64,000 nucleotides of DNA from an uncultured Subdoligranulum sp. (GCA_900545545.1 UQZO01000001.1:62001-126000); one strand, 5' to 3'. Shown: positions 39,648-48,901, numbered from the stretch's first letter. Made by a program: numbers and translations. Notes: generated by a model from the sequence alone, not told the origin.

Positions 39648-40001
39648 ATGATCACCAAAGTGAATCCTTACGGACATATCTCTTTGACCAACGACTATTT
39701 CTCCGGCTTGGTGGAACAGGCTGCCAAGCAATGCTATGGGATTGCCGCCATGGGGCAGGCCCCTGCGGAAAGTGTTGTGCGCAGTGCGCTGCGCACCGGC
39801 AGCCTGCCGCCGAAGGGCGTTACCGTCACCCAGGAGGGCGGACGTCTGGTCATCGCGCTGCATATTAAAGTGGGGTATGGGCTCAATATCTCTACCATCA
39901 CGCAAAGCATCACCCACCGCGTCAAGGACGAGGTGGAGCATGCCACCGGCCTGAAAGTGGCGCGCATTGATGTGTATGTGGACGATATTTTGGCAGATTA
40001 A
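39648..40001 (+). CDS. Asp23/Gls24 family protein
   Basis: A 117-residue protein related to YloU/Asp23: ISLTNDYFSGLVEQAAKQCYGIAAMG at the start, LVIALHIKVGYGLNISTITQSITHRVKDEVEHATGL-type C-terminal half with VDVYVDDI-like end. It precedes the DAK2-domain gene by 20 bases, the conserved yloU-yloV arrangement of Firmicutes, next to recG as in B. subtilis. Role unclear; envelope stress or fatty-acid kinase association has been suggested for relatives. AAAGGAGG precedes the ATG. Confidence 0.9.
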   Translation: MITKVNPYGHISLTNDYFSGLVEQAAKQCYGIAAMGQAPAESVVRSALRTGSLPPKGVTVTQEGGRLVIALHIKVGYGLNISTITQSITHRVKDEVEHATGLKVARIDVYVDDILAD

Positions 40002-40021
40002 AACATGAGGTGTAACATACG

Positions 40022-41707
40022 ATGATTACTGGCCAGATCCTGCGCGACGCCATTCTTTCCGGCGCCAACAACATTGCTAACCAGCGCACCCGCGTGGATG
40101 AGCTGAACGTTTTCCCTGTACCTGACGGCGATACCGGCACCAACATGAGCATGACCGTCGGGGCCGCCACCCGCGAGCTGGAGGCCCTGCCCGATACCTG
40201 CACCGTGGCCGAAGCCAGCAAAACGGCCGCTTCCGCCATGCTGCGCGGTGCACGCGGCAACTCCGGCGTTATCACCAGCCTGTTGTTCCGCGGCTTCTCC
40301 AAGGCTTTGAAGGACAAGACGGAAGCCAGCGCCGCCGATCTGGCCAACGCGCTGCAGATGGGTGTGGAGGCTGCCTACAAGGCGGTCATGAAGCCCACCG
40401 AAGGTACCATCCTGACGGTTACCCGCCTGGCTGCCGAGAAGGCTGTCCAGTGCACCGAGATGGAGATCCCCGCCATGTGGGATGCCACGTTGGAAGCAGC
40501 GCAGGCTGCTCTGGATGACACCCCGAACCTGCTGCCCGTGCTGAAGAAAGCCGGCGTTGTGGATGCCGGTGGTCAGGGCATTATGCTCGTGTTCGAGGGC
40601 ATGAAGCAGGTCTTTGACGGCGGCGAGATCATCGCCGGTGCCGAAGTGGCTGCCAAGCCGAAAGTGGCCAGTGAGTCTGCGGGTAAAGGCGTTTTTGCCG
40701 ACGACCTGATGAAGGTCGAGGACATCAAGAACGGTTACTGCACCCAGTTCCTGCTGCATAAGAATGCCGACGCCAGCGTGACCCGTCTGCGCGCCTTCCT
40801 GGAGTCCAACGGTGACTCTGTTGTGGTGATCGAGGATGACGATGTGGCCAACTGCCATGTGCACACCTCCGATCCCGGCATGATGCTGTCGGAAGCCATC
40901 AAGTACGGCTACCTGACCGATTTCAAGATCGAGAATATGCACGAGCAGTTCCTCGCCCGCCAGAAGCAGGGCAAGGGCCTGGAAAAGCAGGCTCAGGCCG
41001 AGGAAAAGAAGGAAAGCGAGTTTACCTATGCGGCCGTGGACCCCGAGCGCGAGTACGGCTTTGTGGCCGTTGCCGCCGGTGAGGGCCTGAAGAACGTCTT
41101 TACCGACCTGGGCGTGGATGCCGTGGTCAGCGGCGGCCAGACGATGAACCCCTCCACCGAGGACATCCTGGCAGCCATCCAGAGCGTGCCAGCCAAGACG
41201 GTGCTCGTTCTGCCCAACAACAAGAACATCATCATGGCGTCCGAGCAGGCGCAGAAGCTGGCTGACCGCAAGGTCATTGTTCTGCCCACCCGCACCGTGC
41301 CGCAGGGCATGACGGCCATGCTGAACTTTGATCCGGAAATCAAACCGGATGAGAATGCCGTCAACATGATGGAAGCTGCTGATCATGTCAGCACCGGTCT
41401 GGTGACCTACGCTGCCCGTGACAGTGAGTTCGACGGCAAGCCCATCAAGAAGGGCGAGATCATGGCGCTGGAAAACGGCAAGATCGTGGCCACCGGCACC
41501 GATATTGTCAAGGTGACTTACCGCCTGGCCCGCTCCATGCGCAAAAAGGATACCCAGTTTATCACGGTGATCTCCGGCTGCGATGTCAGCGATGAAGATG
41601 CCGAGCATACCACCGAACTGGTGCGCACCAAGTGCGGCGGCAACATCGAAGTCAGCCACATCAGCGGTGGCCAGCCGGTTTACTACTACATGATTTCTGT
41701 GGAGTAA
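40022..41707 (+). CDS. DAK2-domain protein, FakA/YloV-like
   Basis: A 561-residue protein. The N-terminal DhaL/DAK2 nucleotide domain has LNVFPVPDGDTGTNM (about residues 28-42, three Asp for Mg-ATP) and LRGARGNSGVITS; the rest includes a middle domain and a C-terminal EDD/DegV-like fold (ILPNNKNIIMASEQA region near 400). FakA phosphorylates fatty acids carried by FakB before phospholipid synthesis. It lies between the Asp23 gene and recG, as yloV does. Whether it is a true fatty-acid kinase depends on a FakB elsewhere. A terminator follows. Confidence 0.9.
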   Translation: MITGQILRDAILSGANNIANQRTRVDELNVFPVPDGDTGTNMSMTVGAATRELEALPDTCTVAEASKTAASAMLRGARGNSGVITSLLFRGFSKALKDKTEASAADLANALQMGVEAAYKAVMKPTEGTILTVTRLAAEKAVQCTEMEIPAMWDATLEAAQAALDDTPNLLPVLKKAGVVDAGGQGIMLVFEGMKQVFDGGEIIAGAEVAAKPKVASESAGKGVFADDLMKVEDIKNGYCTQFLLHKNADASVTRLRAFLESNGDSVVVIEDDDVANCHVHTSDPGMMLSEAIKYGYLTDFKIENMHEQFLARQKQGKGLEKQAQAEEKKESEFTYAAVDPEREYGFVAVAAGEGLKNVFTDLGVDAVVSGGQTMNPSTEDILAAIQSVPAKTVLVLPNNKNIIMASEQAQKLADRKVIVLPTRTVPQGMTAMLNFDPEIKPDENAVNMMEAADHVSTGLVTYAARDSEFDGKPIKKGEIMALENGKIVATGTDIVKVTYRLARSMRKKDTQFITVISGCDVSDEDAEHTTELVRTKCGGNIEVSHISGGQPVYYYMISVE

Positions 41708-41725
41708 CAGGCAACCGAAAACGAC

Positions 41726-41764
41726 AAAAAGGCGAATTTGGGGAAGTTCCGAGTTCGCCTTTTT
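41726..41764 (+). terminator. Terminator after the FakA-like gene
   Basis: AAAAAGGCGAA (41726-41736) pairs with TTCGCCTTTTT (41754-41764), 17-base loop, U-rich end. Confidence 0.7.
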
Positions 41765-41809
41765 CCTTTATGATATCAGGGCGCATCCCGCGCAGAAAGG
41801 AGGTCCCGT

Positions 41810-43852
41810 ATGGCTACCATTGACAGTTCCATCCAATATCTCAAGGGCGTAGGTCCGGCTTTTGCCAAGAAATTTGAAAAACTGGGCATTTCCACCATCC
41901 GGGACCTGCTGCTGTGCTATCCCCGCAAATACATTGATTATTCCCAGCCCTACACGGTGGTTTCGGCCCCCTATGATGTGGATTGCTGTGTAAAAGCTAC
42001 CGTTTTACAGAAAGAGCCGCCCCGCCGCATCAAGGGCGGCCGGGTGCTCAACCGGGTGATGGCGGCGGACGATACCGGTGTGCTGACCCTCTCCTGGTTC
42101 AATGCCGCCTATGCCGCAGAGAAACTGGTGGTGGGGGAAACCTACTATTTTGAGGGACGTATTGGCGGGAACCTGACCCGCCGGGAGCTGCTGCATCCGC
42201 TGGTGCGCACCGAAGCCCAGGTGGCGGCCAGCCCCTTTGTGCCGGTATACCACGGTACCGAAGGTCTGCCCGCCACCCGTCAGGCCAACTGTGCCCGGGC
42301 GGCGTTGGTCTATGTGGACGAACTGCAGGACCCGCTGCCGCCTGAACTGCTGACCCGTTATAAAATGCCCACCAAGGCCCAGGCGGTACGGGCGGTGCAT
42401 GCGCCCCGGAATCAGGCGGAACTGGCGGCTGCCCGCCGACGTCTGATCTTTGAGGAGCTGTATCTGCTGCAAATCGGCATCTTTCTGCTGCGCAGCCATG
42501 GCCGTCGGGTGACCAGTGCGCCCATGCGCCCGATGAATCTGGCGCCGTTCTGGGGCAGCCTGCCCTATGCACCTACCGGGGCCCAGCGCCGCGCCACCGA
42601 GGAAATTACCCGGGACCTCTGCGCCGAGGTCCCCATGAACCGGCTGCTGCAGGGCGATGTGGGCAGCGGCAAAACGCTGGTGGCAGCGGCAGCCATCTGG
42701 TTTGCCGCCCAGAACGGATGGCAGAGTGCCATGCTAGCCCCCACCGAAATTCTGGCCCGACAGCATGCCGCCACCCTGGCCGACCGGCTGGAACCTTTCG
42801 GCATCAACGTGACGCTGTTGGTGGGGGGCATGAAAGCCAGCGAAAAGCGCATTGCCCTGGCTGCCATTGCCGACGGGCGGGCCGGGCTGGTGGTCGGTAC
42901 CCATGCGGTGCTGACCGATTCGGTCGTGTTCAAAAATCTGGGGCTTGCCATTGTGGACGAACAGCACCGTTTCGGGGTGCGGCAGCGTGGCCTGCTGGCG
43001 GGCAAAGCCCAAAGCCCCCATCTTCTGGTCATGAGCGCCACGCCCATTCCGCGAACCCTGGGACTGCTGATGTACGGTGACCTGGATATCTCGGTGCTGG
43101 ACGAACTGCCGCCCGGCCGCAAACCCATCAAAACCTGGTTCATCAACGGCAAAAAGCGCCGGGATATGTACGGCTTCCTGGACAAACAGATCGAGGCCGG
43201 GCATCAGGTTTATATTGTCTGCCCGGCCATCGAGGAAAATGAGCTGGATTCCGGGATGCAGGCGGTGAACCAATACTATACCGAGGTTGCCTGCGCCATG
43301 CTGCCCCACCGCCGCATCGGCCTTCTCCACGGCAAGATGAAGCCAAAGGAAAAGGACGAGGTCATGCGGTGGTTCAAGTCGGGGGAACTGGATGTGCTGG
43401 TTTCCACCACCGTCATTGAGGTTGGCGTCGACGTGCCCAACGCCACGGCCATGGTCATCGAAAACGCCGAGCGGTTCGGCCTTTCGGCACTGCACCAGTT
43501 GCGTGGCCGTGTGGGGCGCGGTGCGGCGGATTCCTGCTGTATCCTGATCTCGGACAATGAAAACGAGTCGGTGCGGGAACGCCTGCGCTTCCTCTGCCAT
43601 ACCTCCGATGGCTTTGCCGTGGCAAAATACGATCTGGAAACCCGCGGCCCGGGCGATTTCTTCGGGCAGGCCCAGCATGGTCTGCCGACGCTGCGGGTGG
43701 CGGACCTGGTGCAGGATACCCGCACCCTGAAGGTGGCGCAGGAGGAGGCCAAGGCGCTGCTGGCGGTGGACCCGAACCTGACAAATCCGGCACACCGTGC
43801 CCTGTCCGACGAGGTGGAGCGGCTGTTTGCCACGGCGGGGGCCATGAATTAA
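41810..43852 (+). CDS. recG: ATP-dependent DNA helicase RecG
   Basis: A 680-residue helicase that reverses stalled replication forks. The N-terminal wedge domain (YLKGVGPAFAKKFEKLGI start) is followed by Walker A QGDVGSGKT (about 280-288), DEQHRFGVRQR (about 382-392), STTVIEVGVDVPNA and QLRGRVGRGA. The end TRGPGDFFGQAQHGLP is the RecG-specific segment. AAAGGAGGT precedes the ATG. Confidence 0.96.
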   Translation: MATIDSSIQYLKGVGPAFAKKFEKLGISTIRDLLLCYPRKYIDYSQPYTVVSAPYDVDCCVKATVLQKEPPRRIKGGRVLNRVMAADDTGVLTLSWFNAAYAAEKLVVGETYYFEGRIGGNLTRRELLHPLVRTEAQVAASPFVPVYHGTEGLPATRQANCARAALVYVDELQDPLPPELLTRYKMPTKAQAVRAVHAPRNQAELAAARRRLIFEELYLLQIGIFLLRSHGRRVTSAPMRPMNLAPFWGSLPYAPTGAQRRATEEITRDLCAEVPMNRLLQGDVGSGKTLVAAAAIWFAAQNGWQSAMLAPTEILARQHAATLADRLEPFGINVTLLVGGMKASEKRIALAAIADGRAGLVVGTHAVLTDSVVFKNLGLAIVDEQHRFGVRQRGLLAGKAQSPHLLVMSATPIPRTLGLLMYGDLDISVLDELPPGRKPIKTWFINGKKRRDMYGFLDKQIEAGHQVYIVCPAIEENELDSGMQAVNQYYTEVACAMLPHRRIGLLHGKMKPKEKDEVMRWFKSGELDVLVSTTVIEVGVDVPNATAMVIENAERFGLSALHQLRGRVGRGAADSCCILISDNENESVRERLRFLCHTSDGFAVAKYDLETRGPGDFFGQAQHGLPTLRVADLVQDTRTLKVAQEEAKALLAVDPNLTNPAHRALSDEVERLFATAGAMN

Positions 43853-43884
43853 ATCTGTAAACGCCTTTTATTTCCGGGAAAAAT

Positions 43885-43893
43885 TTGCTATAC
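43885..43893 (+). promoter_or_regulatory. Extended -10 promoter of dacF-pncB
   Basis: TGCTATACT (43885-43893); a weak T-rich -35 lies at 43865-43870. The same nine bases occur in two other promoters of this window. Confidence 0.5.
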
Positions 43894-43935
43894 TAAAGGA
43901 TAACCATAGAATCAACCCTGAATCAAAGGAACCAC

Positions 43936-45276
43936 ATGCCTATGAAAAAATTCTGTGCACTGCTGTGCACCGTTGTGCTGACTTTTGTGCTGGTGCTGCC
44001 GGTGGCGGCAGAAGGGGAGAGCAGTGCGCTCTCCGCCGAGGCGCCGGAACTGACGGCCCCGGCCGCCTACGTTGTCAACCTGGACACCAACATTGTGGTG
44101 TATGACAAAAACAGCGACACCCAGCTCCAGGCCGCCAGTCTGACCAAGATGATGACCTGCCTGCTGATGCTGGAACAATATCAGGACCAGCTGGATACCA
44201 TCACGGTCACGGCGCCCAGCTATATCTACGATCTGATCTGGGAGAAAACCACCAACGCCTCCACGGCGGACATTCGCCGGGGCGATACCCAGACGCTGCG
44301 CAACCTGCTGTATGCCATGCTGCTGCCCAGCGCCAACGAGGCGGCGTATATCGTGGCGGATTACATGGGCGGCGGCAGTATCGATAACTTTGTGGCCATG
44401 ATGAACGATGAGGCGGCGGCCATCGGCTGTACCGGCACCACCTTTACCGACCCCTGCGGTCTGGATGAAGGCAACGTTACCACGGCGAAAGATGCGTACC
44501 TCATTCTGCGCGCCCTGACGGCCTATGACGTGGTGGCCACCGTGATGGCGTCGCCCAGCTACGATATGGGCACCAACGATAATTACCCCACGCCCGGCAC
44601 CTACATCATCCAGAACACCAACAAGATGGTCTGCAATACCAGTTACTACCGCGACTATACCAAGGGCGGCAAGACCGGCAGCCTGGGCGAATGGCAGAAT
44701 TTTGCGGGATGGCACAGCAAGGATGGGGAAAACTATATCAGCGTTGTCCTCAACGTTCCCAACGGAACCGATCCGGACGGCGGACGCCCCGCGCTGCTGG
44801 AAACCGGCACCCTGATGGACTGGGTCTATGAAACCTACACCATTGCGCCGGCGCTGGACACCACCCAGCCCATCACCGAGAGCCGCATTGTCTACTCCAC
44901 CCAGACCGATACGGTCATGCTGTACCCGGCCGATGACATGATGACGCTGCTGCCGCGGGAAGGCGGTGCAGCGTTGACGGAACAGGTCTTCAACCTGCCG
45001 GACCATCTGACCGCCCCCCTCAAACAGGGGGATGTGGTGGGTACCGTGACGCTGACCATCGGCGGTGAGAGCATTGGTACCGTGGATTTGATTGCAGGCA
45101 GCGATGTGGCCCGCAACCAGATGTTGTATACGATTTCCCGTGTGGGAGAGTTCTTCTCCAGCACCTATTTTAAAGTGGTCATCATGCTGACGATGGCGGT
45201 TGTGGCCGTCTATGCGTTTGTGTGGGTATTGTCCATTCTGGGCGTCTGGAGCCGGGAAAGCGAAGATAAATCATAA
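43936..45276 (+). CDS. dacF: D-alanyl-D-alanine carboxypeptidase (low-molecular-weight PBP)
   Basis: A 446-residue penicillin-binding protein with signal peptide (residues 4-25), catalytic motifs Ser68-x-x-Lys71 (SLTK), Ser132-x-Asn134 (SAN) and KTG (246-248), a C-terminal PBP5-like beta domain and a membrane helix (about 416-437). It trims the terminal D-Ala from peptidoglycan stems. AAAGGA lies five bases before the first of two ATGs (43936, 43942). The C-terminal helix is a true transmembrane span instead of the usual amphipathic anchor. pncB follows 28 bases later. Confidence 0.92.
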   Translation: MPMKKFCALLCTVVLTFVLVLPVAAEGESSALSAEAPELTAPAAYVVNLDTNIVVYDKNSDTQLQAASLTKMMTCLLMLEQYQDQLDTITVTAPSYIYDLIWEKTTNASTADIRRGDTQTLRNLLYAMLLPSANEAAYIVADYMGGGSIDNFVAMMNDEAAAIGCTGTTFTDPCGLDEGNVTTAKDAYLILRALTAYDVVATVMASPSYDMGTNDNYPTPGTYIIQNTNKMVCNTSYYRDYTKGGKTGSLGEWQNFAGWHSKDGENYISVVLNVPNGTDPDGGRPALLETGTLMDWVYETYTIAPALDTTQPITESRIVYSTQTDTVMLYPADDMMTLLPREGGAALTEQVFNLPDHLTAPLKQGDVVGTVTLTIGGESIGTVDLIAGSDVARNQMLYTISRVGEFFSSTYFKVVIMLTMAVVAVYAFVWVLSILGVWSRESEDKS

Positions 45277-45304
45277 TGGAGGAATCCATCAGGAGGGTAT
45301 TACC

Positions 45305-46750
45305 ATGTTGGATGTAAAACGCAATTTGACGACGATGACGGACTTCTACGAGCTGACGATGTCCGCCGGATATCTGGACGAAGGCTATCAGGACAAGGTT
45401 GCCGTCTTTGATATGTTCTTCCGCCGTGTGCCGGATGGCGGCGGCTACGCCATCATGGCCGGCCTGCAGCAGTTCATCGAAGCCGTGGATAATCTGAAAT
45501 TCACCGACGAGGACATTGCGTATCTCCGCTCCACCGGTGTGTTTGATGAGAAGTTCCTCAACTACCTGGCCAATTTCCAGCTGCATTGCAACATCTGGGC
45601 CATTGAGGAAGGTATGCCCATCTTCCCTCAGGAGCCCATTGTTACGGTGGAAGGCCCGGCCATCGAGTGCCAGCTGCTGGAAACGCTGCTGCTGGTCACC
45701 TTCAACCACCAGTGTCTCATTGCCACCAAGGCCAACCGCATTGTGCGTTCGGCGGCCGGCCGTCCGGTGATGGAATTCGGCGCCCGCCGCGCCCAGGGGT
45801 ACGATGCCGCCTACTACGGCGCGCGTGCTTCCTACATCGGCGGCTGCGGCTCCACTTCCTGCGTGATGGCGGCCCGGGATTTCGGCATCCCGGCTTCCGG
45901 TACCATGGCCCACAGCTGGGTGCAGATGTTCCCCAGTGAGTATGAGGCGTTCAAGAAATATGCCGAGATGTACCCCGATGCCTGCGTGCTGCTGGTGGAT
46001 ACCTACAATGTGCTTCGCCATGGTGTGCCCGATGCCATCAAGGTTTTTGATGAGGTACTTAAACCCATGGGCAAGCGTCCCAAGGGCATCCGCATCGATT
46101 CCGGCGATATTGCGTACCTCTCCAAGAAGGCTCGCAAGATGCTGGACGAGGCCGGTTACCCCGACTGCACGATCTGTGCCTCCAACAGTCTGGACGAGTA
46201 CCTGGTCCGCGATCTGATTCTGCAGGGCGCCCGGGTGGACAGCTTCGGCATCGGCGAAAATATGATCACGGCCAAGAGTAATCCGGTGTTCGGCGGCGTG
46301 TACAAGCTGGCCGCCGTCAAGGAAGAAGACGGCAGCTATACGCCCAAGATGAAACTGTCGGAATCGGCAGAGAAGATGACCATCCCCTGCCTGAAAAAGG
46401 TCTGGCGTATCTACGACGAGGACGGCAAGGCAATGGCCGACCTCATCACCATGGCGGACGAACAGGTGGAGACCCAACACGGCATCACGCTGTTTGACCC
46501 CATCGAAACCTGGAAAGAGTGCACCTACGTCAACTGCACGGCGCGCTGCCTGTCCACTCCGATATATGAGAACGGCAAACGCGTCTACGAGAGCCCCTGC
46601 CTGGATGACATCAAGAAATTCTGCAAAGCACAGGTCAATACCCTGTGGGACGAGGTCAAGCGTTTTGAGAACCCGCACCGCTACTACGTGGACCTGAGCC
46701 AGAAGCTGTGGGATACCCGTAACACGCTCTTGAAGAAATTGTCCAAATAA
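45305..46750 (+). CDS. pncB: Nicotinate phosphoribosyltransferase
   Basis: A 481-residue enzyme converting nicotinate and PRPP to nicotinate mononucleotide in the NAD salvage pathway. TDFYELTMSAGYLDEG (about residues 12-27), VMEFGARRAQGYDAAYYGARASYIGG (phosphoribosyl site near 155-180), GTMAHSW and RIDSGDIAYLSKKARKML are hallmarks of the long (type 2) form. AGGAGGG precedes the ATG at 45305; the upstream in-frame stretch overlaps dacF and is rejected. Confidence 0.95.
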   Translation: MLDVKRNLTTMTDFYELTMSAGYLDEGYQDKVAVFDMFFRRVPDGGGYAIMAGLQQFIEAVDNLKFTDEDIAYLRSTGVFDEKFLNYLANFQLHCNIWAIEEGMPIFPQEPIVTVEGPAIECQLLETLLLVTFNHQCLIATKANRIVRSAAGRPVMEFGARRAQGYDAAYYGARASYIGGCGSTSCVMAARDFGIPASGTMAHSWVQMFPSEYEAFKKYAEMYPDACVLLVDTYNVLRHGVPDAIKVFDEVLKPMGKRPKGIRIDSGDIAYLSKKARKMLDEAGYPDCTICASNSLDEYLVRDLILQGARVDSFGIGENMITAKSNPVFGGVYKLAAVKEEDGSYTPKMKLSESAEKMTIPCLKKVWRIYDEDGKAMADLITMADEQVETQHGITLFDPIETWKECTYVNCTARCLSTPIYENGKRVYESPCLDDIKKFCKAQVNTLWDEVKRFENPHRYYVDLSQKLWDTRNTLLKKLSK

Positions 46751-46767
46751 ATCATTACAATCAGGTT

Positions 46768-46795
46768 ACAAATGGCCCCTTCTGCGCATACTAGT
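46768..46795 (+). promoter_or_regulatory. Candidate mother-cell (sigma K/E-like) promoter
   Basis: AC at 46768, 17 bases, CATACTAGT (46787-46795), the same layout as the candidate dpaA promoter. It lies 33 bases before the next ATG. Confidence 0.3.
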
Positions 46796-46828
46796 GGCAA
46801 TACACCGGTAGGCACAGGAGGGGCTTTC

Positions 46829-47236
46829 ATGTTGGAACGTATCAGTTTGTTTGTATTAGGCGGCGGGGGATACCTGGCCGTGGAACTGGCCTGGCGGGGC
46901 ACCAGCCACTGGACGATGTTTCTGGCGGGCGGCATCTGCCTGTGTGCCCTGCAATGGCTGGCGGTGCACCCTGTGCCGCTGCCGCTGGCTGCCGGTACAG
47001 GAGCACTGGGGGCCAGCGCGCTGGAAGTGGTCATCGGGGTGATATGCCGGAACTTTCTGCACGTGCAGGTGTGGGATTACAGTGCCGAATGGGGGAACAT
47101 CGCCGGGCTGATCTGCCCGCAGTATACGTTTTACTGGTTTCTTTTGTGCGGGTGGGTCGTTGTGGTGCTGCGAATCACCGGCAAGGCTACAATAAGTCCG
47201 GTTTATTGTACCCGTAAAGCGGCCGCAGAATCCTGA
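46829..47236 (+). CDS. Four-span membrane protein, putative ABC-transporter-type (CmpB-like) family
   Basis: A 135-residue hydrophobic protein with about four membrane spans. The motif VWDYSAEWGNIAGLICPQYTFYW (residues about 85-107) matches the family often named putative ABC transporter permease (PF06541-like), whose real function is unknown; no ATPase gene is adjacent. GGAGGGG lies before the ATG at 46829. A CATACTAGT box upstream hints at sporulation-stage expression. Confidence 0.7.
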   Translation: MLERISLFVLGGGGYLAVELAWRGTSHWTMFLAGGICLCALQWLAVHPVPLPLAAGTGALGASALEVVIGVICRNFLHVQVWDYSAEWGNIAGLICPQYTFYWFLLCGWVVVVLRITGKATISPVYCTRKAAAES

Positions 47237-47304
47237 AGTACCGATTTTGGTACCGCTGATGCTGTATACTGATAGCATCAAACAAGGAAAGGCGGTACCC
47301 AAGT

Positions 47305-47418
47305 ATGACACAGCAGTTTCGGTATGTAGGCGGCCACATTGAGGTCTATTCCGAATATGGGGAGTTCCTTTTTTCCGCAGATACCATGCAGGAAGCGTGG
47401 GAGGAACTGTCCGCGTGA
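47305..47418 (+). CDS. Small protein of 37 residues, unknown
   Basis: A short frame MTQQFRYVGGHIEVYSEYGEF continuing to EAWEELSA, then TGA. It has a fair ribosome binding site (AAAGGCGG, 12 bases before the ATG), protein-like composition with an even spread of aromatic and acidic residues and no antisense competitor. The segment EVYSEYGEFLFSADTMQEAW looks like a small alpha/beta unit. It is not part of any recognised family. It lies between the CmpB-like gene and a promoter for another small protein. Moderate confidence that it is translated. Confidence 0.5.
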   Translation: MTQQFRYVGGHIEVYSEYGEFLFSADTMQEAWEELSA

Positions 47419-47421
47419 GGC

Positions 47422-47506
47422 GTACAAACGCAACGCCGATATGTACAATTTAACGAAATAGTGGAAAATAAACAAATATCTTTTGTAAGTTTGTACAAAA
47501 CGCAAC
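47422..47506 (+). repeat. Direct repeat GTACAAA(A)CGCAAC upstream of a promoter
   Basis: GTACAAACGCAAC at 47422-47434 recurs as GTACAAAACGCAAC at 47493-47506, the second copy directly abutting the -35 box. A further TGTACA at 47442 and the palindrome TTTGTACAAA around 47490-47499 suggest a regulator site. Confidence 0.5.
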
Positions 47507-47535
47507 TTGCAAAAGACGGACTTTTCGCATATAAT
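47507..47535 (+). promoter_or_regulatory. Promoter of the 45-residue protein gene
   Basis: TTGCAA (47507-47512), 17 bases, TATAAT (47530-47535), leader about 20 bases. Confidence 0.7.
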
Positions 47536-47560
47536 AAAGACAGAAAGGAGATGTGGTTGC

Positions 47561-47698
47561 ATGCTGAAGCTGCACACCCTGGCTGAATGGATGCACGGAT
47601 TTCTGGACCCTGAGAGCCCGTACGGACTGCCGGAGGAAGTGTACAACGACGTGATCCCGTCCGGTCTGCACAGTTACAACCGTACTGATTTGATCTAG
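47561..47698 (+). CDS. Small protein of 45 residues, unknown
   Basis: The frame MLKLHTLAEWMHGFLDPESP to HSYNRTDLI is preceded by AGAAAGGAG at good spacing, a consensus promoter and followed by an 18-bp terminator, so it is a complete monocistronic unit. No signal peptide or membrane helix is present; the protein is slightly acidic and Pro/Tyr/Leu-rich. No family was recognised. The quality of the surrounding signals makes it a confident gene despite its size. Confidence 0.7.
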   Translation: MLKLHTLAEWMHGFLDPESPYGLPEEVYNDVIPSGLHSYNRTDLI

Positions 47699-47738
47699 AA
47701 ATAAACCATCCGGAACTTCATCCGGCCTCCATGCAAGC

Positions 47739-47784
47739 AATGGCCCGTGCCGATGCCGCCGTGCATCGGCACGGGCCATTTTTT
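47739..47784 (+). terminator. Very strong terminator after the 45-residue protein gene
   Basis: A perfect 18-bp stem (47739-47756 with 47763-47780), six-base loop, U run. Confidence 0.9.
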
Positions 47785-47868
47785 GCTTGTATTTTTACGG
47801 GAAAGAGGGTATTCTATTACTGTAACTATCCGGCGCCCAGGCGCCGACCTGTCAGAAGGAGTATCCGC

Positions 47869-48888
47869 ATGAAACTGATTACTTTCACTGTGCCGTGCTA
47901 TAACTCGGCCGCTTATATGGACCGCTGTATCGAGACGCTGCTCCCGGCGGGGGAGGAAGCCGAGATCATCCTGGTGGATGACGGCTCCACCGATGACACC
48001 GGCAAGGTAGCCGATGCCTACGCCGAAAAATATCCCAACATTGTGCGCGTCATCCATCAGGAAAACGGCGGCCATGGCGAGGGTGTCAACCAGGGCATCC
48101 GCAACGCCACCGGCATGTTCTTCAAGGTGGTCGATTCCGACGACTGGCTGGACACCGAAGCGCTGGCCAAGGTCATGGAGGTGCTGCGCTGCTACGCTGA
48201 TGCCGAAACGCCGCTGGACCTGCTGATGGCCAACTATGTGTATGAGCATGTGGCTGATAACACCCGCAACGTGGTGGATTACACCGGCATTCTGCCGGAA
48301 AACCGCGTCTTCCATTGGGATGAGATCGGCAAATTCCCGCCGGATAAGAACATCCTGATGCACAGCGTCATCTACCGTACCGCCGTGCTGCGTGCCAGCG
48401 GCATGGAGCTGCCCAAACACACCTTCTATGTGGACAACCTGTTCGTTTACCAGCCGTTGCCCCAGGTCAAGACGATCTATTATCTCAACCTGGATCTGTA
48501 CCGCTACTTTATCGGCCGTGATGACCAGAGCGTCAACGAAAAGAACATGATCAAGCGTGTGGACCAGCAGCTGCGGGTTACCCGCCTGATGATGGAGGCT
48601 GTGGATGTTTTCGCCCTGCCGCCGGAGCAGGATAAACTGCGCGCCTATATGCTCAACTATTTCTCGATGATGATGGCCATCTCCAGCATCTTCCTGGCGC
48701 TGGACGGCAGCGAGGAAGCCCTGGCCAAGCGCAAGAAGCTGTGGGATGACCTCAAAGCTCATGACGAACGCCTCTACCGCCGCTGCCGCCACTCGGTGGC
48801 GCAGGCCTGCAACCTGCCCGGCTGGCTGGGCTGCAAGCTCAGCATCGGCGGGTACCGTATCGCCCAGAAGCTCTTCAAGTTCAACTGA
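47869..48888 (+). CDS. Family 2 glycosyltransferase
   Basis: A 339-residue GT-A enzyme. The donor-binding start ITFTVPCYNSAAYMDRCIETLL, the DDGSTDDT motif (about residues 37-44) and the metal-binding DSDDWLD (about 88-94) are intact. It transfers a sugar to a lipid, protein or polymer acceptor; the acceptor cannot be told. The C-terminal half is helical with no clear membrane helix. AGAAGGAG precedes the ATG at 47869. The HAD phosphatase gene follows 13 bases later, likely cotranscribed. Confidence 0.9.
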   Translation: MKLITFTVPCYNSAAYMDRCIETLLPAGEEAEIILVDDGSTDDTGKVADAYAEKYPNIVRVIHQENGGHGEGVNQGIRNATGMFFKVVDSDDWLDTEALAKVMEVLRCYADAETPLDLLMANYVYEHVADNTRNVVDYTGILPENRVFHWDEIGKFPPDKNILMHSVIYRTAVLRASGMELPKHTFYVDNLFVYQPLPQVKTIYYLNLDLYRYFIGRDDQSVNEKNMIKRVDQQLRVTRLMMEAVDVFALPPEQDKLRAYMLNYFSMMMAISSIFLALDGSEEALAKRKKLWDDLKAHDERLYRRCRHSVAQACNLPGWLGCKLSIGGYRIAQKLFKFN

Positions 48889-48901
48889 GCCGGGAGGTAC
48901 C

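Noticed and set aside
46829..47236. Functional ABC transporter permease
   Set aside because: Only the family name suggests it; no ATPase or substrate-binding gene is adjacent, and no coupling-helix motif was seen.
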